Positions 1-9,310 of a stretch of 17,223 bases of DNA are shown one piece after another. Position 1 is the stretch's first letter. Every line of letters begins with the position of its first letter. The DNA is from DATHBR01 sp036389955 (lineage in GTDB: Bacteria; Myxococcota; Myxococcia; Myxococcales; Myxococcaceae): assembly GCA_036389955.1 (NCBI GenBank), contig DASVVJ010000785.1, forward strand, positions 1 through 17,223, read 5' to 3'. Under the pieces are notes generated by a model. It was not told the origin of the DNA, did no database searches, and was given only the letters and a program-made list of their open reading frames with translations. The position numbers and the translations under genes were made by a program.

Positions 1-11
1 CGTCCCCCGGC

Positions 12-41
12 CTGGAGGGCTCCCTTCCGGGGGCCCTCCGG
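12..41 (-). terminator. Hairpin terminator after the GspE-type ATPase gene
   Basis: Bases 14-24 pair with 29-39 through a 4-base loop (25-28). The 11-bp GC-rich stem contains one G-U pair and extends by two more pairs at its base. It starts five bases past the stop codon of the minus-strand gene that ends at 47. There is no clear T-run after it on the minus strand, so it may act as a strong stem or a Rho-assisted end rather than a classic intrinsic terminator. Confidence 0.55.
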
Positions 42-46
42 CCGCG

Positions 47-1852
<1,806 letters not shown>

Positions 1853-1857
1853 TGTAC

Positions 1858-3624
1858 TCAGCGGCGCGACCAAGAGTGCCGGCCTCCCATGAGCAGCAGC
1901 AACGCCACCACACCGAACAGCAGCAGCGCCGAGCCCGGGCCGCCGGAGCAACCGCACCCCTGCGGCTCATCATCCCCAGGAGGCCCTCCGTCCACCGGAG
2001 GAGGAGGCGGCGGCTGCCCGCCACCATCACTGCAAAGCGTGCAACCCGCGTCCGGGGTGGCAAACCGCTCCGTGCAGGTGCCGCCGCCACAGAAGAAGCT
2101 GGAGGGGCAGTCCGAGTCGGAACGGCAGGGCGGCACGCACGAGTAGCTGGTGCCCAGCGGGTTGCACGTGAGGCCCTGGGGGCAGGTGCCCGAGCTGCAG
2201 TCGCGCATACACATCTGCTGGGCGCCCACCGGCTTGCACGTGGATCCCGCCGGGCACGTGCACTGAGCGTTGGAGCACGGGAGCGCACAGACGCCCTCCG
2301 GCAGGTTATTGATGAAGAGGCACACCTGGCCTTCGCCGCATTCCGAGGTCACCGAGCACCGATCGCCCACGGACTTCCCAGGCCCGGTTTTCGCCACGCA
2401 GACGCGGTCGCACGGGCGGCAGGCGAAGTTGTTGGGGCAGTCCGAGTCCGTGTAGCAATTAGGGAGGCAGACATTGCCCTCGGCCCGTGGCGCACAGGTG
2501 TACCCGGGCCGGCAGTCCCCCCCGCCCACGCGGCAGGACTTCAGGCAGCGATCCGCGGTGGGGAAGTCCACACAGGTGGAGCCCGCGGGGCACGTGTTGC
2601 CACCCAGGGTGCAGTTCTCCTGGCAGTAGCCGTCCTGCCAGGCCACGCCGGTGGACGGCAGTGCCGTCGGCGGCTGGCAGATGCTGCGGGGCGAGCCGCA
2701 CTCCGTGTCCGTGCCGCAGGGCTTGCCCACCTGGGTAACGGCCTCGTTCGGAACGGCCGCGCACACCATGCCTCCATCCCGGATCGGGCTCGTGCGGCAG
2801 ACGAAGGGATCGGGGCACTCGCCAGGGCTGATGTTAGGGCAGTTCTTCGAGCAATAGCGGTACTGCACGCCGCCGTCCGAGCGGAGCCGCGGGATGCACA
2901 GGGGCGCGGCGGTCCCAGAGCACGGATCACTCGCCGAGCAGGGCGAGCCCACCGCGCCATTCTCGGGGTAATGGCCAGCGACGTGCTGCGAGTCGTGCGT
3001 GTCGAGGAACCGGCGGTTGCCGCCCACCGGCAGCACCGGGTGCATCACCGCCGTGGTCGGCGAGTAGACGTCCCCCAGGCCCATGCAGTGGCCGATCTCG
3101 TGCGTCAGCGCCGACTGCAGATCCGTGAAGCCATCCCGCGGATCCGTGTTCGGCACCGTCGTCCACCGGAACCGCACCGCGTTGATGAAGATGTCGCACT
3201 GATAGAGGTAGCCGGCGTAGGTGAGCGGCACGGCGCCCGTCGAGAGCTGCCCGCTGCCGAGCGCCAGGTTGAAGTACGGGTCCGTGCTGCTGGTGACCCA
3301 GACGGTGCTCACGTTGAACGCGTCGAGCGGATCACCCACGTTGTTGGGGTTGATGGCGGGCTGGGTGCTGGTACGCCCCGCGTACTGGAAGTCCACGTAC
3401 GCCTCGGCCACGTTCTCCCACGTCTGGAACGCGGCCTGCGTGGCCTGTTCCACCTGGGAGATATCGATGCCCGCGGGCCTCGGGTCCCGGCTGTCGAGGT
3501 AGTAGCGGAACGGATCGTCCCGCGTGTGGAGCATCTTGTAATCCAGATAAGGGAACTCGTCCGCGGAGGCCGCGGCACTGAGCGCCAGGAGCGCGAGCAC
3601 GACCTTGTATTGCAGCCTCTTCAT
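1858..3624 (-). CDS. Secreted MYXO-CTERM matrixin-like zinc metalloprotease with Cys-rich repeats
   Basis: This is a 588-aa predicted surface or secreted metalloprotease. A Sec signal peptide covers residues 1-21 (probable cleavage after Ala-Ser-Ala). The protease domain spans about 30-220. It has HEIGHCMGLGD at 175-185, a candidate Met-turn (AVMHP, Met194), and an ending DSQHVAGHYP that resembles the end of matrixin domains. The third zinc ligand position is Asp185, not the usual His, as in snapalysin-type HExxHxxGxxD enzymes. Residues 228-530 are Cys-rich modules of the form 'C..dsdCp.g..C' that are probably disulfide-bonded. A Pro/Asp/Gly linker follows, then a MYXO-CTERM tag (about 556-588): GCGC, a hydrophobic helix and an Arg-rich end. 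MYXO-CTERM tags are processed by a dedicated peptidase and place proteins on the myxobacterial surface. The ATG overlaps the TGA of the preceding gene by four bases. The substrate is unknown. Confidence 0.88.
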   Translation of the reverse strand: MKRLQYKVVLALLALSAAASADEFPYLDYKMLHTRDDPFRYYLDSRDPRPAGIDISQVEQATQAAFQTWENVAEAYVDFQYAGRTSTQPAINPNNVGDPLDAFNVSTVWVTSSTDPYFNLALGSGQLSTGAVPLTYAGYLYQCDIFINAVRFRWTTVPNTDPRDGFTDLQSALTHEIGHCMGLGDVYSPTTAVMHPVLPVGGNRRFLDTHDSQHVAGHYPENGAVGSPCSASDPCSGTAAPLCIPRLRSDGGVQYRYCSKNCPNISPGECPDPFVCRTSPIRDGGMVCAAVPNEAVTQVGKPCGTDTECGSPRSICQPPTALPSTGVAWQDGYCQENCTLGGNTCPAGSTCVDFPTADRCLKSCRVGGGDCRPGYTCAPRAEGNVCLPNCYTDSDCPNNFACRPCDRVCVAKTGPGKSVGDRCSVTSECGEGQVCLFINNLPEGVCALPCSNAQCTCPAGSTCKPVGAQQMCMRDCSSGTCPQGLTCNPLGTSYSCVPPCRSDSDCPSSFFCGGGTCTERFATPDAGCTLCSDGGGQPPPPPPVDGGPPGDDEPQGCGCSGGPGSALLLFGVVALLLLMGGRHSWSRR

Positions 3625-4166
3625 CGCTTGCTCCTCTCCTGCTTCGCCGGGGGCGGACTCGCCCGCCGGATCTCGTCAATGACTTCGCTGAGCGGACGCT
3701 GTGCCGGCCCGCCCTTCACCTGAACGGGGACCTGCACCTCGCGCTTGCCCTCCGCTCCGGTGGTGACACTCTGCTTGCCCGCGGCCATCCCCACCAGGGT
3801 GCACCGCTCCACGGCCTTGGGATCCGGGCAGCGCAGAAACAGCAGCGCCGTCTCTCCCGGAGCGAAGGTGGCATCTCCCACCAGCCGCGACTGCCACGGG
3901 CCGCTCTTGCCGCCCAGCTGCACCACCTCGACTCCACGCGGCCCCTTGCCCCGGTACTCCTCCTGCACCTCCACTCGGGTGATGGTGGTCATCTGCCGCA
4001 CGTTGCCCTCGGGGACGCGGACTTGCGAGTCCATCACGCGCGCGAGCACCACCCGGTCCGATGCGCGGGCCAGATCCGCGAGCGCCTGAGGCGGCATGGT
4101 CGAGCCCAGAGCGAGCCCGGGCAACGAGAGCAGGAGCAGCAGCCCCAGGGGGCGAAGAAAAGACAT
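3621..4166 (-). CDS. Small secreted protein, likely partner of the downstream metalloprotease
   Basis: This is a 181-aa protein of unknown function. A strong signal peptide (residues 1-21, Leu-rich core) is followed by a segment with alternating hydrophobic residues that suggests a beta-rich fold (SDRVVLARVMDSQV, TTITRVEVQEEYRGKG, VEVVQLGGKSG, GDATFAPGETALLFL). Two Cys (113 and 122) could form a disulfide. The C-terminal tail is charged and Pro-rich. The start at 4166 is chosen because it gives the signal peptide; an upstream in-frame ATG (4325) would run back into hemD. Its stop overlaps the protease start by four bases, so the two are probably made together. From memory, proteins with this pattern often sit beside matrixin-like proteases in secretory bacteria; a role as an inhibitor, chaperone or co-factor is inference. 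Confidence 0.8.
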   Translation of the reverse strand: MSFLRPLGLLLLLSLPGLALGSTMPPQALADLARASDRVVLARVMDSQVRVPEGNVRQMTTITRVEVQEEYRGKGPRGVEVVQLGGKSGPWQSRLVGDATFAPGETALLFLRCPDPKAVERCTLVGMAAGKQSVTTGAEGKREVQVPVQVKGGPAQRPLSEVIDEIRRASPPPAKQERSKR

Positions 4167-4176
4167 GGGCTGCAGC

Positions 4177-4938
4177 TTACCCGTGAATGGCCCGGATGGC
4201 GGCGTCCACAAGCCCCTCCGGGGTAGGACGTTCCGCCACGGCGGACACCTCGACGCCCAGCCGCGCCAGCGCCCCGGAGGTGGTAGGACCAATGGCCACC
4301 ACCTTCGCCTGCCCCAGCCGCTCACGCCCCGCGGCCTCCAGGAACACCTCCGCCGTGCGCGGCGAGGCGAACAGCACCACGTCCGGAGGCGACGTGCGCA
4401 GCTCCTCCTGCACCTCGGGAGGCAGCGCGGCGGGGGTGGCCCGGTAGGCCGTCACCCGCGTCACCCGCACGCCCTGCTCCCGGAGCGCCAGCTCCAGCTC
4501 GCGGCGGCCCTCCTCGGCGGCGGGCAGCAGCACCTCGTCCTCCGGCTGGAGATCGTCCTTCATGGCCTCGAAGAGCCCCCATCCGGTGGTCTCGGTGGGC
4601 TCGACGGCCACCTTGAGGCCATAGCTCTCCACGGTGCGCGCGGTCCGGGGGCCCACCGCGGCCACCTTCACCACGCCCATGCGGCCCATCGTCCCGGCCT
4701 CGCGCAGCGCCTCGACGAGCGCGTCCACGGCGGAAGGGCTGGCGAACACCACCCACCGGTAGCGTTGGATGGACTCCGCGGCGGCCGCCAGCGGCCGGGC
4801 ATCCTCCGGGGGCCGCAGCTCCAACAGAGGGAGGCTCACCACCTCCGCGCCCTCATCCTCCAGGAGGAAGCACAGCTCTTCCACCCGCTCTTTCGGGCGC
4901 GTCACCAGCACGCGCTTGCCTTCGAGTCGCCGTTCCAC
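4177..4938 (-). CDS. hemD: Uroporphyrinogen-III synthase
   Basis: HemD closes and rearranges the linear tetrapyrrole hydroxymethylbilane to uroporphyrinogen III in the cytosol. The 253-aa length is normal for the family. The start has the usual RVLVTRP strand near residues 8-14. The two-lobed alternating pattern follows, with VVFASPSAVDAL in the first lobe, AAVGPRTARTVESYG near the hinge, and DVVLFASPRTAEVFLE plus AIGPTTSGALARLG in the second lobe. HemD sequences are poorly conserved, so the place directly after hemC is strong support. The start is taken as the GTG at 4938, 23 bases after the hemC stop. A larger frame continues upstream into hemC and is not needed. A weak GAG-type ribosome site sits before the GTG. 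Confidence 0.92.
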   Translation of the reverse strand: MERRLEGKRVLVTRPKERVEELCFLLEDEGAEVVSLPLLELRPPEDARPLAAAAESIQRYRWVVFASPSAVDALVEALREAGTMGRMGVVKVAAVGPRTARTVESYGLKVAVEPTETTGWGLFEAMKDDLQPEDEVLLPAAEEGRRELELALREQGVRVTRVTAYRATPAALPPEVQEELRTSPPDVVLFASPRTAEVFLEAAGRERLGQAKVVAIGPTTSGALARLGVEVSAVAERPTPEGLVDAAIRAIHG

Positions 4939-4961
4939 GGGCCCGGACTCTAAGAGTTTGG

Positions 4962-5906
4962 CTAGGAGTTGGGAACGAAACCGGTGTGGCCAAAATCTCG
5001 AAGGATTTCCCGAGCACCGCGCGAGAGCAGATCTTCCGCGAGCCGCTCGCCCAGCGCATGGGCCTCGCGCTCGGGGCCGCTCACCTCGCCCGCGATCATC
5101 TTGGAGCCGTCCGGCTGGCCCACGAAGCCGCGCAGGCGCACCACTCCGTCCTTCAGCGTGGCATGGCCCGCCAGCGGCACGGTGCAGCCACCCTCGAGCC
5201 TGGCCAGCAGCGCTCGCTCGGCGGTCACCGCCACGCGCGTCACCGCGTCCTCGAGCGGCGCCAACAGCGCCCGCACCTCGGCGTCCTGCGTGCGGCACTG
5301 AATGGCGAGCACGCCCTGCCCCACCGCCGGCAGGCTCACCTCGGGCGACAGCACCTCGGTGATTTCATGCTCCAGCCCCAGGCGCTTGAGGCCCGCGTAG
5401 GCCAGCATCGCGCCCGCAAGCTCCAGCTCCCGCGTCTTCTTGAGCCGCGTCTGCACGTTGCCGCGCAGGCTGACGATCTCCAGGTCCGGCCGCCGCGAGC
5501 GCAGGATGCAACTGCGGCGCAGCGAGGAGGTCCCCACCCGCGCGCCCTGAGGCAGCTTGTCCAGCGTGAGCCCCGGGGGGCTGCAGAACGCGTCGCGCGG
5601 ATCCTCGCGCGCCGGCACCGCCGCGAGCATCAGCCCCTCGGGCATCACGGACGTCATGTCCTTGAGGCTGTGCACGGCGATGTCCGCGCGCCCATCGAGC
5701 AGGCACTGCTCGATCTCCTTCACGAACAGCCCCTTGCCACCCACGCGGGACAGAGGTGCCGAGAGGAACCGGTCTCCCTCGGTGGTCATCTCCACCAGGG
5801 ACACCTGAAGGCCCGGGTGGCGCGCGGTCAGCAGCGCCGCCACATGGTGCGCCTGCCAGAGCGCCAGCGGGCTCTGGCGGGTGGCGATCTTCACCGCGCG
5901 GCTCAT
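4962..5906 (-). CDS. hemC: Porphobilinogen deaminase (hydroxymethylbilane synthase)
   Basis: HemC joins four porphobilinogen molecules into hydroxymethylbilane. The 314-aa length is typical. The N-terminus KIATRQSPLALWQA is a family signature. Asp83 in HSLKDM is the catalytic aspartate, and the Arg-rich stretch around VGTSSLRRSC (125-133) and LRGNVQTRL (148-155) binds the substrate carboxylates. Cys241 in LEGGCTVPLAGHA is the site that carries the dipyrromethane cofactor. All key residues are present. The ATG overlaps the hemA stop by four bases (ATGA), so translation is probably coupled, and hemD follows within 23 bases. Confidence 0.97.
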   Translation of the reverse strand: MSRAVKIATRQSPLALWQAHHVAALLTARHPGLQVSLVEMTTEGDRFLSAPLSRVGGKGLFVKEIEQCLLDGRADIAVHSLKDMTSVMPEGLMLAAVPAREDPRDAFCSPPGLTLDKLPQGARVGTSSLRRSCILRSRRPDLEIVSLRGNVQTRLKKTRELELAGAMLAYAGLKRLGLEHEITEVLSPEVSLPAVGQGVLAIQCRTQDAEVRALLAPLEDAVTRVAVTAERALLARLEGGCTVPLAGHATLKDGVVRLRGFVGQPDGSKMIAGEVSGPEREAHALGERLAEDLLSRGAREILRDFGHTGFVPNS

Positions 5907-7231
5907 CGCTTGCCTCCGCTCGCGGCGGTAGCAGCCGTGCTCTCGGGTGCGACGGGCTGCGGCGAAGCCAGCTCCTCCGAGAGGCCGAACAGCTCGGCGG
6001 CGGCACCGGCAAGCCGGTTGCTCTCATGCTCCGCGCCCGTCCCCACCGAGCGCAGCCGCGTGGTGGGCTCGTGCAGCAGCTTGTTGACGATGGCGCGGCC
6101 CATGGCCTCGATGCTCTTGCGCTGCTTGTCCGTGAGCCCGTCGCCCATCGCCGCCAGCGTGCGCTCCACCTCGGACCTGGCAATCTGCTCGGCCCGCTGG
6201 CGCAGCCGCGCCAGCACCGGCACCCCGTCCCGCACCGCCCGATCGCGCACGAAGCGCGAGACTTCCTGGATCACCAGCACGCCCGCCTTCTGAGCCTCCT
6301 CGGCCCGGGCGGCCTCGTTCTCCGCGACGAACTTCTGGATGTCGTCCACGTCGTACGCCATCACCCAGTCCAGCTCGGCCACGTCCGGAGCAATGTCCCG
6401 GGGCACCGCCAGATCCACCATGAAGAGCGGGCGGAAGCGGCGCGCCTTGCCCACCGCGCCCACGTTCTCCTTGTCGAACAGCGGCACGGGTGAGGCCGTC
6501 GAGCACACCACCACGTCGGCTTCCTTGAGCAGCGAGTGCAGCTCCTCGAAGGGCCGCGCGGTGCCGCCTACCTCGGCCGCAAGCGCTTCGGCGCGCGCCA
6601 GCGTGCGGTTGGTGATGAGCACCCGCCCCGCCTTCGCCTGCTTCAGGTGCCGGGCCGCCAGCTCGCCCATCTCTCCCGCGCCCACCACCAGCACCGTCTT
6701 GTGCGTCAGCTCGTCGAACACCTTCGAGGCCAGCGCCACCGCCGCCGAGGCCATGGAAGTCGCCGCCCGGCCAATCGCCGTCTCGGTGCGCACGCGCTTG
6801 GCGCACGAGAACGCCGCCCCGCACACGCGCGTGAGCACGCCCCGTACCGCGCCCGCGCCCTGCCCCAGCTCGAATGCGTCCTTCACCTGGCCCAGAATCT
6901 GCGCCTCGCCCACCACCATCGAGTCCAGGCTCGAGGACACGCGGAACAGGTGCTCCAGCGCGCCCGCTCCCTGGTGCTCATAGAGGTGTTCCAGCGTCTC
7001 GGGCCCACCCAGCTCACTGAGCGCCTCACGCGCGCGGGCGCCCGCCTGGGCAATATCCGGCGCGGACAGATACAGCTCCACCCGGTTGCAAGTGGACACC
7101 AGCAGCGCCTCGGTGGGCGCCTGCGCCAACCGCTGGAGCAGCTCCACCTGCCGGGTCTCCGGCAGCGCGAGCCGCTCGCGTACCTGAAGGGGCGCCGTGC
7201 GATGGGACAAGCCAATGCAGAGCAGGTCCAT
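5903..7231 (-). CDS. hemA: Glutamyl-tRNA reductase
   Basis: HemA reduces glutamyl-tRNA to glutamate-1-semialdehyde with NADPH, the first committed step of the C5 route to haem. It is 442 aa, a usual length. The N-terminus has IGLSHRTAPLQVRE, and Cys48 in STCNRVELY is the catalytic nucleophile. SMVVGEAQILGQVKDAF (104-120) follows, and VVGAGEMGELAARHL (182-196) is the NADPH-binding Rossmann loop. The C-terminal helical dimerisation region ends in an Ala/Ser-rich tail. The start is two bases after the stop of the CcsA-like gene, whose last codons supply a purine-rich ribosome site (AGAGGGA). The presence of hemA shows that this organism makes aminolevulinate by the C5 route. Confidence 0.97.
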   Translation of the reverse strand: MDLLCIGLSHRTAPLQVRERLALPETRQVELLQRLAQAPTEALLVSTCNRVELYLSAPDIAQAGARAREALSELGGPETLEHLYEHQGAGALEHLFRVSSSLDSMVVGEAQILGQVKDAFELGQGAGAVRGVLTRVCGAAFSCAKRVRTETAIGRAATSMASAAVALASKVFDELTHKTVLVVGAGEMGELAARHLKQAKAGRVLITNRTLARAEALAAEVGGTARPFEELHSLLKEADVVVCSTASPVPLFDKENVGAVGKARRFRPLFMVDLAVPRDIAPDVAELDWVMAYDVDDIQKFVAENEAARAEEAQKAGVLVIQEVSRFVRDRAVRDGVPVLARLRQRAEQIARSEVERTLAAMGDGLTDKQRKSIEAMGRAIVNKLLHEPTTRLRSVGTGAEHESNRLAGAAAELFGLSEELASPQPVAPESTAATAASGGKR

Positions 7232-7233
7232 GG

Positions 7234-8043
7234 CTAGCGCATCCCTCTAGCGGTGAAGTCGTAGGATGAAAGGAAGGAGACGAGCACCAGGCAGAAGCCT
7301 GCCATGGTCAGCAGCGCGACGCGCCGGCCGCGCCACCCCACGAGCACCCGAGCGCCTGCCAGGGCAGCAAACAAGCCCCACGCCACCACCGTGGCGATGA
7401 CCTTGGCGTCCAGCACCCAGGCGAAGCCCTGCGACGAGCCCGCCACGAAGAAGGCACCCGTGGCCAGAGTGACCGACAGCGCGATAAAGCCCCACACCAC
7501 CAGCCGCCGGTTCAGCGTGTCGAGGAACTCGAGCGACGGCAGCCGCGAGAACAGCAGCCCGAAGCGCTTGCCCTTCACCTGCCGCTCCATGAGCAGGTAC
7601 ATCACTGCCACCCCCGCCGCGACGGCGAACGCCGCCAGGCCCAGCAGCGCGATGCTGATGTGCAGCGGCAGCAGCGGCTGGCGCACCGACGCGGACAGCG
7701 GGGCCTGCCCACCCTGCAGCAGCAGCCCCGGCAGCAGCACCGCCACCGCCAGCGGGGTGATGAACGCGTTGATGACGGGCTTGCGGTAGACCAGATCCAG
7801 CACCAGCCCCAGGGCCAGCAGCAGGAACGCCAGCGCCGAGAACCCCTGCGCCGCGCCCACTGGTATGCCTCCCTGCATGCCCATCAGGGACACGAGCGAC
7901 ACACCATGAAGGATCAGGCCTCCTCCCACCAGCACGCGCCCGGCAATGGCGAGCGCCGTCCATTGGCGCACCAGGTAGGACAGGTACACCAACGCCGCGA
8001 AGGCGTAGGCATGGCAGGCAAGCGAAACCAGGGATTGACTCAT
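7234..8043 (-). CDS. CcsA/HemX-type cytochrome c assembly membrane protein
   Basis: This is a 269-aa polytopic inner-membrane protein with about eight hydrophobic segments. It carries CcsA/ResC/HemX family features: His46 in ILHGVSL and His128 in LLPLHISIA as candidate haem ligands, the loop RLPSLEFLDTLNRR (167-180) before a helix, and a degenerate tryptophan-rich segment at 207-214 (GFAWVLDAK). In that segment the usual WxWDPKE pattern is reduced to W209, D212 and K214. Genes of this type often sit directly before hemA and are called hemX or ccsA. The protein may carry haem for cytochrome c maturation or affect HemA level; which of the two cannot be decided from sequence. Its stop lies two bases before the hemA ATG. 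Confidence 0.85.
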   Translation of the reverse strand: MSQSLVSLACHAYAFAALVYLSYLVRQWTALAIAGRVLVGGGLILHGVSLVSLMGMQGGIPVGAAQGFSALAFLLLALGLVLDLVYRKPVINAFITPLAVAVLLPGLLLQGGQAPLSASVRQPLLPLHISIALLGLAAFAVAAGVAVMYLLMERQVKGKRFGLLFSRLPSLEFLDTLNRRLVVWGFIALSVTLATGAFFVAGSSQGFAWVLDAKVIATVVAWGLFAALAGARVLVGWRGRRVALLTMAGFCLVLVSFLSSYDFTARGMR

Positions 8044-8077
8044 GGCGGCTGCGACATAACCCCGGGCGACCGTCGAG

Positions 8078-8446
8078 TCAGCCCATCTTGTTCAGAATGA
8101 AGGCGGCCAGAAGGTCCGTCTCGTTGTTCGGCTTCTTGTCGGCCGGGCGAGGGGCCACGGGGACCTCCGCCATATAGCCGGGTACCACCTCATACGCGGT
8201 GTCACCAATCAGCACCGAGTCGGCCATGTGGTCCGCCCCCAGGCTGGCGAGCTGGACATCGGTCTTCACCTTGGACACCAGCTTGTGGGTGTCCTCGCCG
8301 GAGACGACCTTCACGAAGTGCACGGCGGGCACGGTGGGGAAACTCGCGTCTCCCTCCACCGCCACCACCAGCTTTCCGTCCCGAAGGTCCGCTTTATCCG
8401 CCAGGGCCCACTCCTCAAGCTGGTTCTGGGGCAGGAAGAGCTTCAT
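8078..8446 (-). CDS. Conserved-looking small protein of unknown function, first in the hem gene string
   Basis: This is a 122-aa protein with no signal peptide, membrane segment or Cys. It looks soluble, with alternating strands (DGKLVVAVEGDASF, VHFVKVVSG, DSVLIGDTAYEVVPGY) and a Pro/Lys linker before a short C-terminal helix (ETDLLAAFILNKMG). I do not recognise the family. The start is taken as the ATG at 8446, preceded by a GGTGG ribosome site; a GTG at 8455 would add three residues. It lies 34 bases upstream of the CcsA-like gene on the same strand, so it is probably co-transcribed with the haem genes. Codon use looks like that of its neighbours. Whether it has a haem-related role is open. 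Confidence 0.72.
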   Translation of the reverse strand: MKLFLPQNQLEEWALADKADLRDGKLVVAVEGDASFPTVPAVHFVKVVSGEDTHKLVSKVKTDVQLASLGADHMADSVLIGDTAYEVVPGYMAEVPVAPRPADKKPNNETDLLAAFILNKMG

Positions 8447-8570
8447 CACGTCCACCAGCTTACATCACCCCCGATGCAAGAGCCCGTCTTCTCGTGCTGC
8501 CTGGTTGCTTGAAACCCCCGGCTTCTGTCCGCATCTGACCTACGAAGGGCGGGCAGGGACCGGCCGAACC

Positions 8571-8597
8571 TTGCAGGGCCCTTGGGGCACGTATTAG
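8571..8597 (+). promoter_or_regulatory. Weak candidate promoter of trxA
   Basis: TATTAG at 8592-8597 matches four of six bases of a sigma-70 -10 box. TTGCAG at 8571-8576 could be the -35 box, but the 15-base spacer is short. This is the best sigma-70-like match in the 202-base gap between the divergent genes. I saw no convincing promoter for the minus-strand haem string in the same gap. Confidence 0.3.
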
Positions 8598-8634
8598 ACG
8601 GCCCCCGTATCCAGGCCCCTTTCGCAACGGCCTG

Positions 8635-8640
8635 AAGGAG
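8635..8640 (+). promoter_or_regulatory. Ribosome binding site of trxA
   Basis: AAGGAG lies eight bases before the ATG at 8649. It is a near-perfect match to the anti-Shine-Dalgarno sequence and fixes the trxA start. Confidence 0.8.
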
Positions 8641-8648
8641 ACAGACAC

Positions 8649-8981
8649 ATGGCTGGCGCTGACGTGTTGACCATCGGTGACGAGAACTTCGGCAAGGAGG
8701 TACTCGAGTCCGATAAGCCCGTGCTCGTGGACTTCTGGGCCACCTGGTGCGCCCCCTGTCGGGCCATCGCTCCGGCCGTCGAGGAGCTGGCCACGCAGTA
8801 CAAGGGCAAGGTGAAGGTGGCCAAGATGGATATCGACAACAACCAGGACACGCCGCAGCAGTACGGCATCCGCTCCATTCCCACGCTGCTCGTCTTCAAG
8901 GGCGGCAAGGTGGTGGAGCAGATCGTCGGCGCGGTACCCAAGCCCCGCCTGGAGGCCGCGCTCACCAAGGCGCTGCAGTAA
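8649..8981 (+). CDS. trxA: Thioredoxin
   Basis: This is a 110-aa cytosolic thioredoxin, a dithiol-disulfide oxidoreductase normally reduced by thioredoxin reductase. It covers one complete thioredoxin fold: VLVDFWATWC into the active-site helix, the cis-proline in SIPT (Pro78), and FKGGKVVEQIVGA near the end. The active site is WCAPC (Cys34, Cys37), with Ala instead of the common Gly after the first Cys. There is no signal peptide. It is a single-gene unit: a strong ribosome site precedes it, a 12-bp hairpin follows 15 bases after the stop, and the next gene has its own promoter region. Confidence 0.97.
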   Translation: MAGADVLTIGDENFGKEVLESDKPVLVDFWATWCAPCRAIAPAVEELATQYKGKVKVAKMDIDNNQDTPQQYGIRSIPTLLVFKGGKVVEQIVGAVPKPRLEAALTKALQ

Positions 8982-8996
8982 CCCGCTGCTTCCGCG

Positions 8997-9023
8997 CCGT
9001 GCGAGGCTTCGAGCCTCGCGCGG
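8997..9023 (+). terminator. Hairpin terminator after trxA
   Basis: Bases 8997-9008 can pair with 9012-9023 over 12 bp (one G-U pair) around a UCG loop. The stem is GC-rich and begins 15 bases after the trxA stop. No T-run follows, so the mechanism may not be the classic intrinsic one. Confidence 0.6.
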
Positions 9024-9239
9024 CCGGGCACTGCTTCACCGCTTCACCCCGTCTCAAATGGCTCGCCTCGCGCCCCGCTTCGCGCTAGAGACGCGCGCCT
9101 TTTCGGGACTGTCCCGCTCATGAGCCGTGCGCAGTTTGAACCGCGTACGCAGCCTCTGGCTCAGAGCGCGGGTGTACCTGTTAGGTCACCCTCCTCTCGG
9201 CCACTTGACTCTGCGGGCCATTTCGGGGGTGATGAAACG
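9024..9239. other. Gene-free spacer
   Basis: This GC-rich stretch lies between the trxA hairpin and the AT-rich control region of the next gene. A GTG-started frame (9127-9336) crosses its end and the promoter, but it has no ribosome site, and its protein shows no recognisable domain or family pattern. I see no gene, RNA or repeat here. Confidence 0.5.
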
Positions 9240-9255
9240 GACGAAAACAGGAAAA

Positions 9256-9305
9256 AACACCTATCCATGTGTTGACAGAATTCTCATGAAAGTACAAATA
9301 AGTAC
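9256..9305 (+). promoter_or_regulatory. AT-rich promoter/operator region of the AT-hook gene
   Basis: Bases 9241-9300 contain 20 G or C out of 60, against about 70% elsewhere. TTGACA at 9272-9277 is a perfect -35 box. The -10 box is uncertain: TACAAA at 9293-9298 matches four of six bases but leaves only 15 bases between the boxes. Two sets of repeats overlap these boxes: an inverted repeat AACAC-N8-GTGTT (9256-9273) reaching into the -35, and a direct repeat of AAGTAC (9290-9295 and 9300-9305), ten bases apart, around the -10. Repeats one helical turn apart suggest operator half-sites. Confidence 0.55.
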
Positions 9306-9310
9306 CTACG

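Noticed and set aside
1876..3723. Long plus-strand open frame (615 codons) opposite the metalloprotease
   Set aside because: It is a shadow of high-GC coding DNA. The translation is Arg/Ala/His-rich without domains, while the minus strand has a signal peptide, a zinc site and a surface tag.
4177..5298. Longer form of HemD starting inside hemC
   Set aside because: The added 120 residues are an out-of-frame reading of hemC with shadow composition; the 253-aa form has the family's length.
4986..6293. Long plus-strand open frame opposite hemC and hemA
   Set aside because: It lies antisense to two unmistakable enzymes and shows only the biased composition typical of a shadow frame.
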